Positions 1-9,767 of a stretch of 64,000 nucleotides of DNA are shown one piece after another; positions within the stretch are counted from its first letter, which is position 1; each line of letters starts with the position of its first letter. A program made the translations under genes and the position numbers. The DNA comes from Owenia fusiformis. Taxonomy: Eukaryota; Annelida; Polychaeta; Sabellida; Oweniidae. The stretch spans positions 28,149,986 through 28,213,985 of the forward strand of contig CAIIXF020000004.1 in NCBI GenBank assembly GCA_903813345.2, given 5' to 3'. The notes beneath the pieces were generated by a model, which was not told the origin of the DNA, ran no database searches, and worked only from the letters and a program-made list of their open reading frames with translations.

Positions 1-70
1 CATGTCTTCTGACAGACACTGCACTGATGTTATGCACCCTTTACTTTATGTGCACTTATACTTTATCAAA

Positions 71-487
71 GTATCATCCTGCTCATCGGGATTGTTCATA
101 TTAGGATTTGTTGGAAAATTTTTACGGCTATAAAATAAAATTAGTGCAGTTCAGTTCAACATTATTATTGATTTTGATTTTTAAATGCAAATGGTGGTTC
201 TGACCCGCACAGGATTTTGGATTAGATTTAATGAGATTTCGTTTTAATTGGTGGGAACCAATTGGGTTATTGTCATGCACATGCACATCAAGATTACAGA
301 AACTTCTATGAATATTTATATGCTGCATCTTTTGGCAAGTTGTTCATTGTGGTAAGGTGAAAATAATAAAAAATTGAATTCCTTTTTATCATCTCTGTCC
401 AGGCTTTTATTGTTCTTCCTTTTCTTTTGTTGCAAGGTTTCCATGTCTTGCTCATTGAGCCTTTGTACCATTGTACAGTTGTCATGT
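71..487. repeat. Dispersed repeat, copy 1 (partner at 4512-4985)
   Basis: This block matches 4512-4985 in the same orientation with scattered substitutions and indels. Shared landmarks are the TGCTCATCGGGATTGTTCAT stretch near the start, GGTGGGAACCAATTGGGTTA in the middle, and a GTACCATTGTACAGTTGTCAT ending. The partner copy holds about 100 extra bases after the first landmark. No protein is recognisable in this copy, so it is probably part of an uncharacterised mobile element. Confidence 0.8.
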
Positions 488-763
488 TTTTCATTGTCAA
501 ACTTTTTCAATTTACTCCTGCTCAGTGAAATTCTTTTGACTTAGGAGCTTATTCCAGAAGCACTTCTTTCTTCAGTTTCAACTATAAGCTGACCATTTTC
601 CAATTGAAACTTCTTTGCAAGGGCCATAATTTGACTTTTCTCTATCTAGACTTACTGTCCCTGATGTCTATGTCCCTGATGTCTATTTGAATTTGTTCTT
701 CTTTTGTATTGTATAATTGTCTAGTTCTGTAGTCTTTTCCTTGAAAATGTCCATACTTAATAC

Positions 764-1338
764 TTTACGGCAAACATTTTTGTTAACATTCTTTTTTTTA
801 GTGCAATTGTTTTTCGTTCCTTTCTACCAATTCTTGAGAATGAAATAAAATGTCTTTCCGAACCTTGTTGGAACAAAATAGCATATACAACATTTTCCTA
901 GACCTCTCAATATTATAGTTATACAAAATAAATTTTAGTCGATTTAACAAAAAGTATGCAAAAACTCAAAACAAAAATCCCCAAAATTGTTAAAAATTAA
1001 GATAAACCTTTTATTTCATTAATAAGATTTTTAAAATCAACCAAACTTTCTTTACGGCAAACATTTTTGTTAACATTCTTTTTTTTTAGTGCAATTGTTT
1101 TTCGTTCCTTTCTACCAATTCTTGAGAATGAAATAAAATGTCTTTCCGAACCTTGTTGGAACAAAATAGCATATACAACATTTTCCTAGACCTCTCAATA
1201 TTATAGTTATACAAAATAAATTTTGGTCGATTTAACAAAAAGTATGCAAAAACTCAAAACAAAAACCCCCAAAATTGTTAAAAATTAAGATAAACCTTTT
1301 ATTTCATTAATAAGATTTTTAAAATCAACCAAACTTTC
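764..1338. repeat. Near-perfect 287-bp tandem duplication
   Basis: The segment starting TTTACGGCAAACATTTTTGT at 764 starts again at 1051 and both copies end in AAAATCAACCAAACTTTC. They differ at only a few bases, including one T-run length and A/G changes, so the duplication is recent. The content is AT-rich and has no recognisable gene. Confidence 0.9.
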
Positions 1339-1647
1339 TTTTGTACAATTACAGTATTGAGAGACCTAAAAATGTTTTTTTATGTAGTTTTTTTCTAAAT
1401 GAGGTTCGGATAGATGTTTCATTTCATTCTGAACATATGATACCGATAACAAAAGGAGTGATTATAAACCATTTATGATTATATGGCTCAGGAGCTTTTT
1501 TCCAATCTCGAAACGGTTTTACCACAAACTTCATTATTCCCACCTGTTGTGAATAGGCAACATACTGAAAGTCAAAAGTGTCAAAAAAGTAATTATGAAT
1601 ATGAATATATAAACTATAACATCCCTGTTTAATTCTGGACTTTTAAG
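1339..1647. other. Gene-free AT-rich stretch
   Basis: I see no ORF, repeat or structural signal here beyond general AT richness. Confidence 0.5.
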
Positions 1648-1863
1648 TTAAATATGGATTGCTTCTTTGATTTTACTTTTTAACCAGTGTTTTTCATTAT
1701 CAATAACCGATACACCTGTCCAATTTATTTCATGTTCTTTATTAACAGAGTGTTCCATAATGACTGAAGCTATCTGTCCATTATGCTCCTTTAATCTACA
1801 TTCCAAATCCCGCCCTGTCTCACCAATCTCCAATACATTACTACCAGAGAGATGAATATTCAT
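1648..1863 (-). pseudogene. GIY-YIG endonuclease-like fragment (Penelope-like retroelement)
   Basis: The 71-residue reading frame contains EIGETGRDLECRLKEH followed by SVIMEHSVNKEHEINW and ends in WLKSKIKEAIHI. Order and spacing match the GIY-YIG endonuclease found at the C terminus of Penelope-like retroelements, where the usual form is YxGETGRxLxxRxxEH, then an H-x-IDW motif and a KIKEAIYI-like tail. The first tyrosine motif is degraded (LEIGE), and no reverse transcriptase is joined upstream in frame. It is therefore a truncated, probably inactive remnant. The family call rests on motif order alone. A DIRS-type or stand-alone GIY-YIG protein is a weaker alternative. Confidence 0.6.
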
Positions 1864-2009
1864 AGAAGTATAACATTATTTATTTGAGCTCTGGTGAAAA
1901 TTTTTACTTTTACACAAGTAACAAGTTCCATTTAAAATAATATTGGCAGTACTGCCTTGATGCAAGATATTCACAAAATCAGATAATCCAGTCACTGTAC
2001 AATTTTTAT

Positions 2010-2450
2010 TAATGTAGAGCCATAATTTTCAACAAAATAAGGCAAAACCCAGTCTAATTTTGAACCATATTTATCTTTTAAACCAATGATATAATCAAGA
2101 ACCTTTCCATCACCTACAATAACTAAATGTTCTAACCAAGTATTTATTCCCACTTATTTAGCCAAATCTTCAAGAAAACATAATAAATTGTCAGATTTAT
2201 CAGAAGTTTCTTCAGAAATATTGTAATATAAAAAATCAGATTTCTCAACATCAGGAGAACCTTGATTAAAAATATATGATTTGATAGTAGGGTGACTGGC
2301 ATTTGTGACAATATTTGAATTTCCCAATTGGATTAAGTTATAATAAAATAAATCTTGAAGTAGAGAATTAAATTCTGATGATTCTTCAAGTGATGGAGAA
2401 TAAAGAGTATTTAAAATATCATCAATCTCTAAATGAAGATTGGAAATCAA
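2010..2450 (-). pseudogene. DUF6589-like transposon protein fragment
   Basis: Read on the minus strand, 2450-2154 gives 98 residues ending CFLEDLAK. After one stop the same frame continues with a stretch containing LVIVGDGKVLDYIIGLKDKY and KLDWVLPYF. The VxVGDG...LKxxYGSxLxWLLP pattern is the hallmark of the DUF6589 family, common in transposon-like proteins of cnidarians, molluscs and other invertebrates. The function of the family is unknown, and the GDG may be catalytic or metal binding. The in-frame stop and lack of neighbours show a decayed copy. The assignment is from motif recognition without a database search. Confidence 0.5.
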
Positions 2451-2504
2451 AGGGTCGAGAGTAAGAAATGAGCATTGTTTCTCAAAAGTTACCTAAAGTT
2501 GGTC

Positions 2505-2632
2505 AGTCGTTATCTAAATCAATATAAGAGGGTAAAGCATTAATTCAAATATTGAAGGCCAAAGGAGAAATTGGGTCACCTTGCCGGAGGCCTATTGTTG
2601 CTTGTCTGAAATCAGTGTTTTCATTAAGTTAT
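2505..2632 (-). pseudogene. Non-LTR reverse transcriptase fragment
   Basis: The minus strand reads TDFRQATIGLRQGDPISPLA, then after a stop INALPSYIDLD. GLRQGDPxSPxxF is the conserved reverse transcriptase block just before the catalytic YADD segment in LINE-type retrotransposons, and INxLPSY matches the segment that follows. Two stops interrupt the frame and the YADD motif is not preserved. This is a dead fragment lying in the same orientation as the neighbouring remnants. Confidence 0.65.
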
Positions 2633-2711
2633 CCTTTCTACAAAACTGACTTTTTGTATACATATTTTATGCTTTAACTGCCTCATTTAACTTGTTAAAC
2701 CTATAACCATG

Positions 2712-2984
2712 CTAGACACACCGACCTACCTGCTGCAAATAATCAAGGAATGACCTGGGAACACCAAAATTCACAACAAAATTCACAACAAAATCAACAT
2801 TTGGAATATCAATCCAAAGACCAAAAGCAATTGTGCAAACCACGACCCTTAAGAAACTACAAACTACCGAAAATTCTCCAACATGACTCCTCCATTGAAC
2901 TTGAACCTCTACCATGTTAACCCCAATCCTCTTTTTATCAAAAGACATTGAACCTCCAAAAGAAGAAATTATGACGCAATCCAA
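2712..2984 (-). pseudogene. RecQ-like DNA helicase C-terminal motif fragment
   Basis: The 90-residue minus-strand frame contains VVVCTIAFGLWIDIPNVDFV, then NFGVPRSFLDYLQQVGRC. This matches RecQ-family superfamily 2 helicase motifs V and VI (VVATIAFGMGIDxPxVxxVxxxGxPxSxxxYxQExGRxGR). The tetrapeptide VVNF is duplicated, the first conserved glycine context is altered (GLW), and motif VI ends at GRCV followed by a stop, losing the final arginine. It is a fragment only. RecQ-like ORFs of this form occur within some invertebrate repeats, so it may not be host DNA-repair machinery. Confidence 0.6.
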
Positions 2985-3031
2985 TATGGCGGCAAATATA
3001 TAAAAAGTTTTGAACTGCTGCCCTTTTTACA

Positions 3032-3119
3032 GTATATACGATGCACAAATAGATTTGAGCCAGAAATATATGATTTAAAGACTTGAAAGTAACGTGAGTA
3101 TTGAATATTCTCCAAAATC
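3032..3119. repeat. Short dispersed repeat (partner at 62562-62649)
   Basis: The block beginning GTATATACGATG and ending CTCCAAAATC recurs at 62562-62649 in the same orientation with about a tenth of bases changed. The two copies are about 59.5 kb apart, marking an interspersed family. Confidence 0.8.
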
Positions 3120-3639
3120 TTACTAGGCCTAGGGGCCAGAATACAACACCACCCCCTTTCTTTTAAAACTAAGCTTCCCCGCTTAATCCCATAATTTAAT
3201 GTACTACCTTTTTTTAATTTTTAATGTTACACTGTGTACCTATACATAGAGATACCTTATACTTAGGGATTGGTTGCAAATGAAAAATTGAATTGAATAA
3301 TAATGTCCATGATAATTTGTAATTTAATCACTATAGTCTATTGTTGTATTAAATGCAATATTGCATATTATTCCATAGTTGAGGTCAAATCTGTAGAATA
3401 ACATGTACATATATTAACGATATTTTGCAAATGCGTGGAAAAAAGTGATATCTGTGGAATGCGGATTTGAAAACTCCCCCCAATGTGACGTGCATTGTTA
3501 CATTAGCTTACATGGTAATTTAATGACGTCACAAATATTGAAATGATTAATTAATAAAACTGAATGTTGTTTTGAATGCTTTGTTAGGTTGTGGGTGTAT
3601 GGTTAAGTGGTTAAGTGTCCAACTATGGGATAAATAGAA

Positions 3640-3782
3640 CATCCTATGATTTTTTCGTGATATCATTTTAATCCACTCGTTGATATCAATATCTGTACCC
3701 ATTCGCTACACTCACTCGTCCAGATATTGGTATCAACTCGCAGATAAAAATGATATCTCTCAAAATCATTGGATATCCTATA
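3640..3782. repeat. Imperfect inverted repeat, MITE-like hairpin
   Basis: The left arm 3640-3695 (ending TTGATATCAATATCTG) is the imperfect reverse complement of 3721-3782 (starting CAGATATTGGTATCAA). A 25-bp loop separates the arms, and they include GATATCATTTT/AAAATGATATC pairs. It could be a small foldback element or a decayed terminal-inverted-repeat element. No coding capacity. Confidence 0.7.
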
Positions 3783-3959
3783 CATATATAGTATCAGTAT
3801 ATCATCACTGTAGGATACATTTGGAGCCATGTTGGACCTGAGCCATCACCTTCTACGTCATAGGGTATGACATGCAGCCACTCATTTTGATAGAGCCCTT
3901 AAGTCACCACAGTCTGAATCTCACATCTTGGGTATGTAAGTTGATCCCAGATAGTTGTT

Positions 3960-4259
3960 CTAGAAAGGCCCCAATTCTCGACCTACAATACTGTATAATA
4001 TCACAATCATTCTGGTGTCAGGCACCTCAGTCACCGTCCTTCTAATCGAATTTCCCGTAGTTTGATCATATGTGTCCACAGTGTAGGTATAAGAGTGGGT
4101 CACGTTCGTTCCGTCCAGCTGTATCTTACTAGTTGTCATATTTTGTCCTTGTTCATTTGTCAATTCGGTTATCTGTTCATGTGTTGGCTTGTCTGTCGTC
4201 TGTTCCACTGGTACTGGCTGATATGGTTTAAGATGATATAAATACATAGGGCATGGCAA
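3960..4259 (-). CDS. Unrecognised hydrophilic ORF, 99 residues
   Basis: The minus-strand frame is rich in T, Q, E and D after residue 15 (for example KPTHEQITELTNEQ and SYTYTVDTYDQTTGNS) and looks more coding-like than its AT-rich surroundings. A possible 3' splice acceptor (ATATCAG) precedes the PVPVEQ segment. I recognise no domain. It could be an exon of a host or element protein, or chance. Confidence 0.3.
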   Translation of the reverse strand: MPCPMYLYHLKPYQPVPVEQTTDKPTHEQITELTNEQGQNMTTSKIQLDGTNVTHSYTYTVDTYDQTTGNSIRRTVTEVPDTRMIVILYSIVGRELGPF

Positions 4260-4329
4260 TCATTTTGTGATTCCTATAATCTCAAGAGTTCCAGCATATA
4301 CACCTCGTTAACATATAAAACCTAAAACC

Positions 4330-4511
4330 ATCGACACATTCTCAAACTAGACTATCTTCCTTAACTTCTAGCCAAATTATTATCCACAACGTGACTTATA
4401 AGTAGGTGTAAATCGGGAAATAAAATAATCTTACCGAAACCTAGTCCCGGAAGTAGTTCCGCAATGATACACTGACGATACATCTGTGTAACTAGTTGGG
4501 TAGCAGTGAAA
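4330..4511 (-). repeat. Repeated start-codon/5' splice-site cassette, copy A
   Basis: On the minus strand this block carries the end of a frame reading ELLPGLGF followed immediately by a strong donor (G|GTAAGA, junction at 4435/4434). Related blocks lie at 21583-21742 (plus strand) and 21822-21998 (minus strand). In the other two copies the sequence is ATGGCxGAACTACTTCCGGGA, an in-frame ATG (MAELLPG). Here the ATG has become ATT. A longer frame, 4690-4361, runs through and contains GGERCTLQHLFKGETGDSSR. The same coding piece plus donor in several places suggests a mobile cassette or gene-family first exon. Confidence 0.5.
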
Positions 4512-4985
4512 GTATCATCCTGCTCATCGGGATTGTTCATATCAGGATTTGTTGGAAAAATTTTACAGCCTCTGGAAGAATCCCCAGTTTCTCCTTTGAA
4601 TAGATGCTGCAAGGTACACCTCTCTCCACCACAGAAGTCTATTTCACTTTCCAGATATTTTAAGAATTTCAGATTTATAATAATTGTCAATAATGCAAAT
4701 GGTGGTTCTGACCCGCACTGGATTTTGGATTAGATTTAACGAGATTTCGTTTTTGGTGGGAACCAATTGGGTTATTGTCATGCACATGTACATCAAGATT
4801 ATAGAAACTTCTCTGAATATTTATATGCTGCATCTTTTGGCAAGTTGTTCATTGGTGTAAGGTGTTAAATAATTGAATTCATTTTTATCATCTCTGTCCA
4901 TGCTTCTATTGTCCTTCCTTTTCTTTTGTTGCAAGGTTTCCATGTCTTGCTCATTGAGCCTTTGTACCATTGTACAGTTGTCATG
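4512..4985. repeat. Dispersed repeat, copy 2 (partner at 71-487)
   Basis: This copy matches 71-487 and adds about 100 bases near its left end that include TCCCCAGTTTCTCCTTTGAA. It directly abuts the ELLPG cassette at 4330-4511, so the two may be parts of one larger element. Confidence 0.8.
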
Positions 4986-5284
4986 ATCAGGTCTAAAAAA
5001 TTAAAAACATGTTAAATAGAGATGTATGATTGATATATGATCTGCAAGAATTGTACATTTTCTTAGATATTGTCATTTCCTATTTCACTGGTTCTTTTGT
5101 TTCCATTTTTCTCAATGTGATTTTTACTTTTTTACTTTGGATATTCATTTTTTGGAGTTTAACTGGTCTGCTAATATTAGCTTTTTATAGCTTTTTTTAT
5201 TACCTTTTTAGTGTATTCTTCAACATTTTATATGAATGGCCATATAAACAGTTGCAAACACTAGGGCAGAGCATTTGTACTGAA

Positions 5285-5625
5285 AGATGTACTAGTTTTG
5301 TTACAGTACAAATTTAAGTATATTTTTGTACTGAAAAATGCACTGAATTTTTTTTCAGTATATTTTTCAGTACAAATTCATGTACTGAAAAATATACTGA
5401 ATTTTAAGTACAAATTTAAGTATAAATATGTACTGAAAAATGTACTGAATTTTAAGGACACATTTAAGTGCAAAAATATACTGAAAAATACACTGAAAAT
5501 TTAAGGATAAATTTAAGTCCAAATATATACTGAAAAATGTACTGAAAGTGCAAAAGTTAGTATAAAAATGTACTGAAAAATATACTGAAATTTAAGGATA
5601 ATTTTAAGTATAAATATATGCAATG
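5285..5625. repeat. Degenerate ~55-bp minisatellite
   Basis: The tract is built from alternating TACTGAAAAATGTACTGAA and AAGTACAAATTTAAGTATAA modules, repeated about six times with drift. A short open frame through it (LKNxLNF repeats) is a by-product of the repeat and not a gene. Confidence 0.8.
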
Positions 5626-5720
5626 AGAAATATTTGTGCCCAATAATACTTTATAGTATTATATTTAGATAATTACATTGTTCTAATAATTACATTGTAC
5701 ATAGACTGTCATATCATATA

Positions 5721-6436
5721 ATAGTGATAAAGGAATTGACAAATATTTGAAAATTACCTCCTGTTCAAGTTCCAATCATTTTTATAGATTATATTGATAG
5801 ATTTAATATCACTGAATATGGTGTTGCTTGTTGAGGATCACACAACATTACCGTTTATCATTTATTTGAGATTTAAGCAGGGGTCCATTTTTTTAAAGAA
5901 ATAATCGTTTTAAAAGATTTCTTGTGAATAGATAATAAATAAGTACAAAAAGCATGAATTATTATATATCAAGAGCATAATGTCAAATTTAAACTGAAAA
6001 ATTAGATCAAAATGGAATCCATGTTCACAGTGGGGGTATATTCATCAAACACTAGATAATATTTTAAAGCTTATTATTACAGCCTAATGTTTTTAATTTG
6101 CTTTTTTTTAGTTAGAATTATAGCATTGACCATTTATGAATTTTTGAGCACCACACAAAGTTACAGAGCTTCATTTATGAAGGATTTCAGCAGGGGTCTA
6201 TTTTACAAATATTAAATATTTTCCCAGATAGTTCTTAGATGAAAAGCTAGTACATTGTTACAAGTAAATTACATCATTGAGGTGTATAAATCATGAAAAC
6301 AGGTTTCATCCTGATGTCTTCAACCTAATTCGTATAACGCCATGTTTCAAATGGGGGGAGGGGACAATGACCTCCACTTGGGTATCTTTATTTAATTACT
6401 TATATGATTTCAATATTACAGTAATGTCGGTACCTC
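5721..6436. repeat. Duplicated block, copy 1
   Basis: The block from ATAGTGATAAAGGAATTGAC to CAGTAATGTCGGTA is repeated at 7254-7961 with few differences. Within each copy two weaker sub-repeats share TTTATTTGAGATTTAAGCAGGGGTCC-like segments, so the block itself arose from an older tandem module. No coding content. Confidence 0.85.
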
Positions 6437-6437
6437 A

Positions 6438-6935
6438 TGAATCTTGGGCAAACTTTACATTATTCAAAGAAGGAAGTAGGTATGTACACGAGAACCCATG
6501 TATTGTATACGCTTCATTGACTACATCCCATCTGTTCATATTGAATACAATCTACCTCGTTAATCTGGGCAAACTTTGATTATTCAAGGATAGAAGAGTA
6601 TGTACACTAACACTCCTGTATACGATTCATTGACTACACCCCAACTGTTCATATTGAGTACAATCTACCTCATTAATCTGGGCAAACTTTGATTATTCAA
6701 GGATGGAAAGAGTATGTACACTAACACTCCTGTATACGATTCATTGACTACACCCCAACTGTTCATATTGAATACAATCTACCTCATTAATCTGGGCAAA
6801 CTTTGATTATTCAAGGATGGAAGGAATATGTACACTAGCACTCCTGTATACGATTCATTGACTTCATCCCATCTGTTCATACTGATTACAATCTAATCCT
6901 TGAATCTTGCGCAAACTTTACACCATTTAACGTTA
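6438..6935. repeat. ~113-bp tandem repeat, about four and a half units
   Basis: The TGGGCAAACTTTGATTATTC landmark starts units near 6438, 6561, 6674 and 6788, with a partial unit near 6900. The middle units are almost identical (period 113-114); the edge units are more diverged. Units also share CACTCCTGTATACGATTCAT. No gene. Confidence 0.85.
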
Positions 6936-7050
6936 AGGAAGTAGATGGTCAGTATTCAAAATTCTGCGATGTTAAACCTGTCATAATGGCAGCTTTGCGA
7001 TCTGAAGTTTAAAGGCACCATATAAAGTTTTAACCACGTTGGTCTATATT

Positions 7051-7316
7051 ATAGCCTTACATCATTTGAAACGGAATGCTATAAAGGCTCCCTCTATCCT
7101 TTGACAATTTTGCTACTATAATAGTGATAAAGGAATTGACAAATATTTGAAAATTACCTCCTGTTCAAGTTCCAATCATTATTATAGCCTTACATCATTT
7201 GAAACGGAATGCTATAAAGGCTCCCTCTATCCTTTGACAATTTTGCTACTATAATAGTGATAAAGGAATTGACAAATATTTTAAAATTACCTCCTGTTCA
7301 AGTTCCAATCATTTTT
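7051..7316. repeat. 133-bp tandem duplication
   Basis: ATAGCCTTACATCATTTGAA starts at 7051 and again at 7184. Each copy runs into AATAGTGATAAAGGAATTGAC, linking it to the larger block at 7254. The copies are nearly identical. Confidence 0.85.
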
Positions 7317-7961
7317 ATAGATTATATTGATAGATTTAATATCACTGAATATAGTATTGCTTGTTGAGGATCACACAACATTACCGTTTATCATTTATTT
7401 GAGATTTAAGCAGGGGTCCATTTTTTAAAGAAATAATCATTTTAAAAGATTTCTTGTGAATAGATAATAAATAAGTACAAAAAGCATGAATTATTATATA
7501 TCAAGAGCATAATGTTAAATTTAAACTGAAAAATTAGATCAAAATGGAATCCATGTTCACAGTGGGGGTATAACTCATCAAACACTAGATAATTTTTAAA
7601 GCTTATTATTACAGCCTAATGTTTTTAATTTGCTTTTTTTAGTTAGGATTATAGCATTGACAAGTTATGAATTTTTGAGCACCATACAAAGTTACAGAGC
7701 TTCATTAATGAAGGATTTCAGCAGGGGTCTATTTTACAAATATTAAATATTTTCCCGGATAGTTCTTAGATGAAAAGCTAGTACATTGTTACAAGTAAAT
7801 TACATCATTGAGGTGTATAAATCATGAAAACAGGTTTCATCCTGATGTCTTCAACCTAATTTGTATAACGCCATGTCACAAATGGGGGAGGGGACATTGA
7901 CCTCCACTTGGGTATCTTTATTTGATTACTTATTTGATTTCAATATTACAGTAATGTCGGT
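7254..7961. repeat. Duplicated block, copy 2
   Basis: Partner of 5721-6436 at an offset of about 1533 bp. The copies differ by scattered substitutions and small indels and diverge abruptly after AATGTCGGTA. Confidence 0.85.
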
Positions 7962-8156
7962 ATCATTATAAACAGGCATTATAAGGTAGACTATTATAAA
8001 TACGTTGACAGCAAGAAGATTTATACAATTTAAACTGTAAAATGAGATAACAATGGGCTCTAAAATCACAATGATTGGTGTAACTAATCAAATTTTTACT
8101 TTATAAGCTTAGTATCATGTCCTAACAATTTAAATTAATTTTAAATAGTTATCCCA

Positions 8157-8699
8157 TTGAACGAAGTTCGGGGGGATATAGGGAACGGGCCTCCGTCTGT
8201 CCGTCCGTCTGTCCGTCCGTTCGGGCAATAACTCAAATACCGTTGGCCCGATTTTGTTCATATTTTGTACACATATACCCTATGGGGGTAGAAGTTCTGC
8301 TCGAAAGCCGATTTCCATATAAAAATAGCGGCCATTTTAGTGACGATTTTACAGTAATTTAGGTGCAATATGCAAAACTGTAATAGCAATATCTTTTAAA
8401 TGAAAAAAATTATATAGGACATTAATAAAGCTAGAAATGTAGATATTAAAGAAGCACATGGCAGCCATCTTGAAAAATGGTGGCCTTTACTTGTTATTTT
8501 ACAATTTTTGCTATAACTTGAAAAGCAGTGGAATGATTTCATTCATATTTGGTATGTGAATACTATAAGCATGGCACATTGTCTAATAACACTTTTGGTA
8601 GAAGGCGGCCATTTTAAACATTGCCACCATTTTAAGGTATTTTACTATAACTCGAAAAGTTGTGGAGCGATTTTGATCATCTCTGGTATGTGAATACTA
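8157..8699. repeat. Dispersed repeat with GTCCGTCCG tract, left part
   Basis: The unit opens with TTGAACGAAGTTCGGGGGGA and a GTCTGTCCGTCC microsatellite (8189-8222). It continues with approximately 140-bp internal modules containing GCTATAACTTGAAAAG and GGTATGTGAATACTA. Sequences of this type (short-motif head, then 'ataactc...' modules) occur widely in marine invertebrate genomes. The unit is cut by the mariner at 8700 and resumes at 9768. Confidence 0.75.
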
Positions 8700-8889
8700 C
8701 AGGGCGTTCAGTAAGTAAAGCTAATTTTGCTCTCAAACTTTTATTTCTTGTCTATCATCGTTCAAATTTTCAGTGGAGAAGCATCAGACACTTTTCTAAC
8801 TATCCTGAAAAAATGATTAAGATATAATGAATAACAGCAAAATGGTGGTTGTCATAGTAACGCGAATATGGGTTCTGCGGAGCAATTTT
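8700..8889. repeat. Mariner left terminal inverted repeat
   Basis: Begins CAGGGCGTTCAGTAAG immediately after a TA dinucleotide and ends at GGAGCAATTTT. Pairs with 9579-9767. Confidence 0.9.
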
Positions 8890-8986
8890 AAAAGTTCACA
8901 GCCTAGTAGATTTTGTTAACGTTAGTTTCTGTCCTGTCTATATTTCAACCATAGTTCTGTGGCTACTCCACATTTCTACTTTCAAG

Positions 8987-9397
8987 TTAGCATTCTATTT
9001 CATGTTCAAAGTAGTTTCCCTTAGCTTTCACACACAGCTGATGTCGTTCTATCCACTTCTGATATATCCTGTGGAAGCCATCTGGAAAGTTCTTTGTCAG
9101 CGAACGTTGAACGGCATTCTGAAGCTCATGGATATTTGCGTGGATCTTATCATCACTTGTTGTTTTTCTCACCTTTTGGAATTTCTGATACCATTTGTAG
9201 ATTGTGTACTTAGGCACACTGTCCCCATATGCTTTTTGGATATCCCTAATGGTATCCTGCTTGGATTTCCCTAGCAACACATTGTATCTGATGCTACTTC
9301 TCAATTGTTGTTTCATTTCATTGTTCATTTTGCTTCCATTGACAATCCTGGCAGCCATGATTTTGATGATGTCATGGAGCAGTGTCTGATGGATCAT
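8987..9397 (-). pseudogene. Mariner transposase with catalytic core deleted
   Basis: The 136-residue frame joins two separate parts of a mariner transposase. Residues about 29-84 are the N-terminal helix-turn-helix DNA-binding part (QDTIRDIQKAYGDSVPKYTI, then YKWYQKF). Residues about 90-133 match the C-terminal tail (GFHRIYQKWIERHQLC followed by GNYFE). A mariner transposase is usually about 340-350 residues with a D,D34D/E core between these parts; here the core is absent but the frame stays open through the junction. If expressed, the product could bind its ends without cutting, a known route to repressor-like behaviour in transposon families. That role is inference only. Confidence 0.8.
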
Positions 9398-9578
9398 TCT
9401 GGATCATTCCATCTGTTGTATCATCTGTCTGTGATGTCATAGACTACTGTTGCCATGGTATCATATTTGTGTATGTTGTTGTTATGTTTGTCGTGACTTT
9501 CAGCCATAGCAAACAAAGACATATGCAGCATTAATCTTAATCCATTTCATTGCATTATAACATTTTTATTAAAGTAAG

Positions 9579-9767
9579 AAATTGCTCCGCAGAACCCGTA
9601 TTCACGTTACTATGACAACCATTGTTTTGCTCTTATTCATCATATCTTATTTAATTTTTTAGGGTAGTTAGAAAAATGTCAAATGCTTCTTCACTGAAAA
9701 TTTGAAAGATAAATGACAAAAAATAAAAGTTTGAGAGCAAAATTAGCTTTACTTACTGAACGCCCTG
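9579..9767. repeat. Mariner right terminal inverted repeat
   Basis: Ends CTTACTGAACGCCCTG and is followed by TA. It is the reverse complement of the left end, with about 15% mismatch beyond the first 47 bases. Confidence 0.9.

Larger units (their letters stand above)
8700..9767 (-). mobile_element. Complete, internally deleted mariner element (1068 bp)
   Basis: Terminal inverted repeats of about 189 bp (8700-8889 and 9579-9767) start CAGGGCGTTCAGTAAGTAAA on both sides. The first 47 bases are identical; the rest are imperfect. The element is flanked by TA on each side (8698-8699 and 9768-9769), the mariner/Tc1 target duplication. A related internal module of the host repeat at 8555-8575 reads GTGAATACTATAAGCATGG and serves as an empty-site reference. 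The body encodes a 136-residue protein that lacks the catalytic core, so the element cannot move by itself but could be mobilised by a full-length relative. Confidence 0.92.

Noticed and set aside
5030-5504. Hydrophobic and Asn/Phe/Lys-rich ORFs near the minisatellite
   Set aside because: Translations of T-rich DNA and of the TACTGAAAAATG repeat; no conserved feature.
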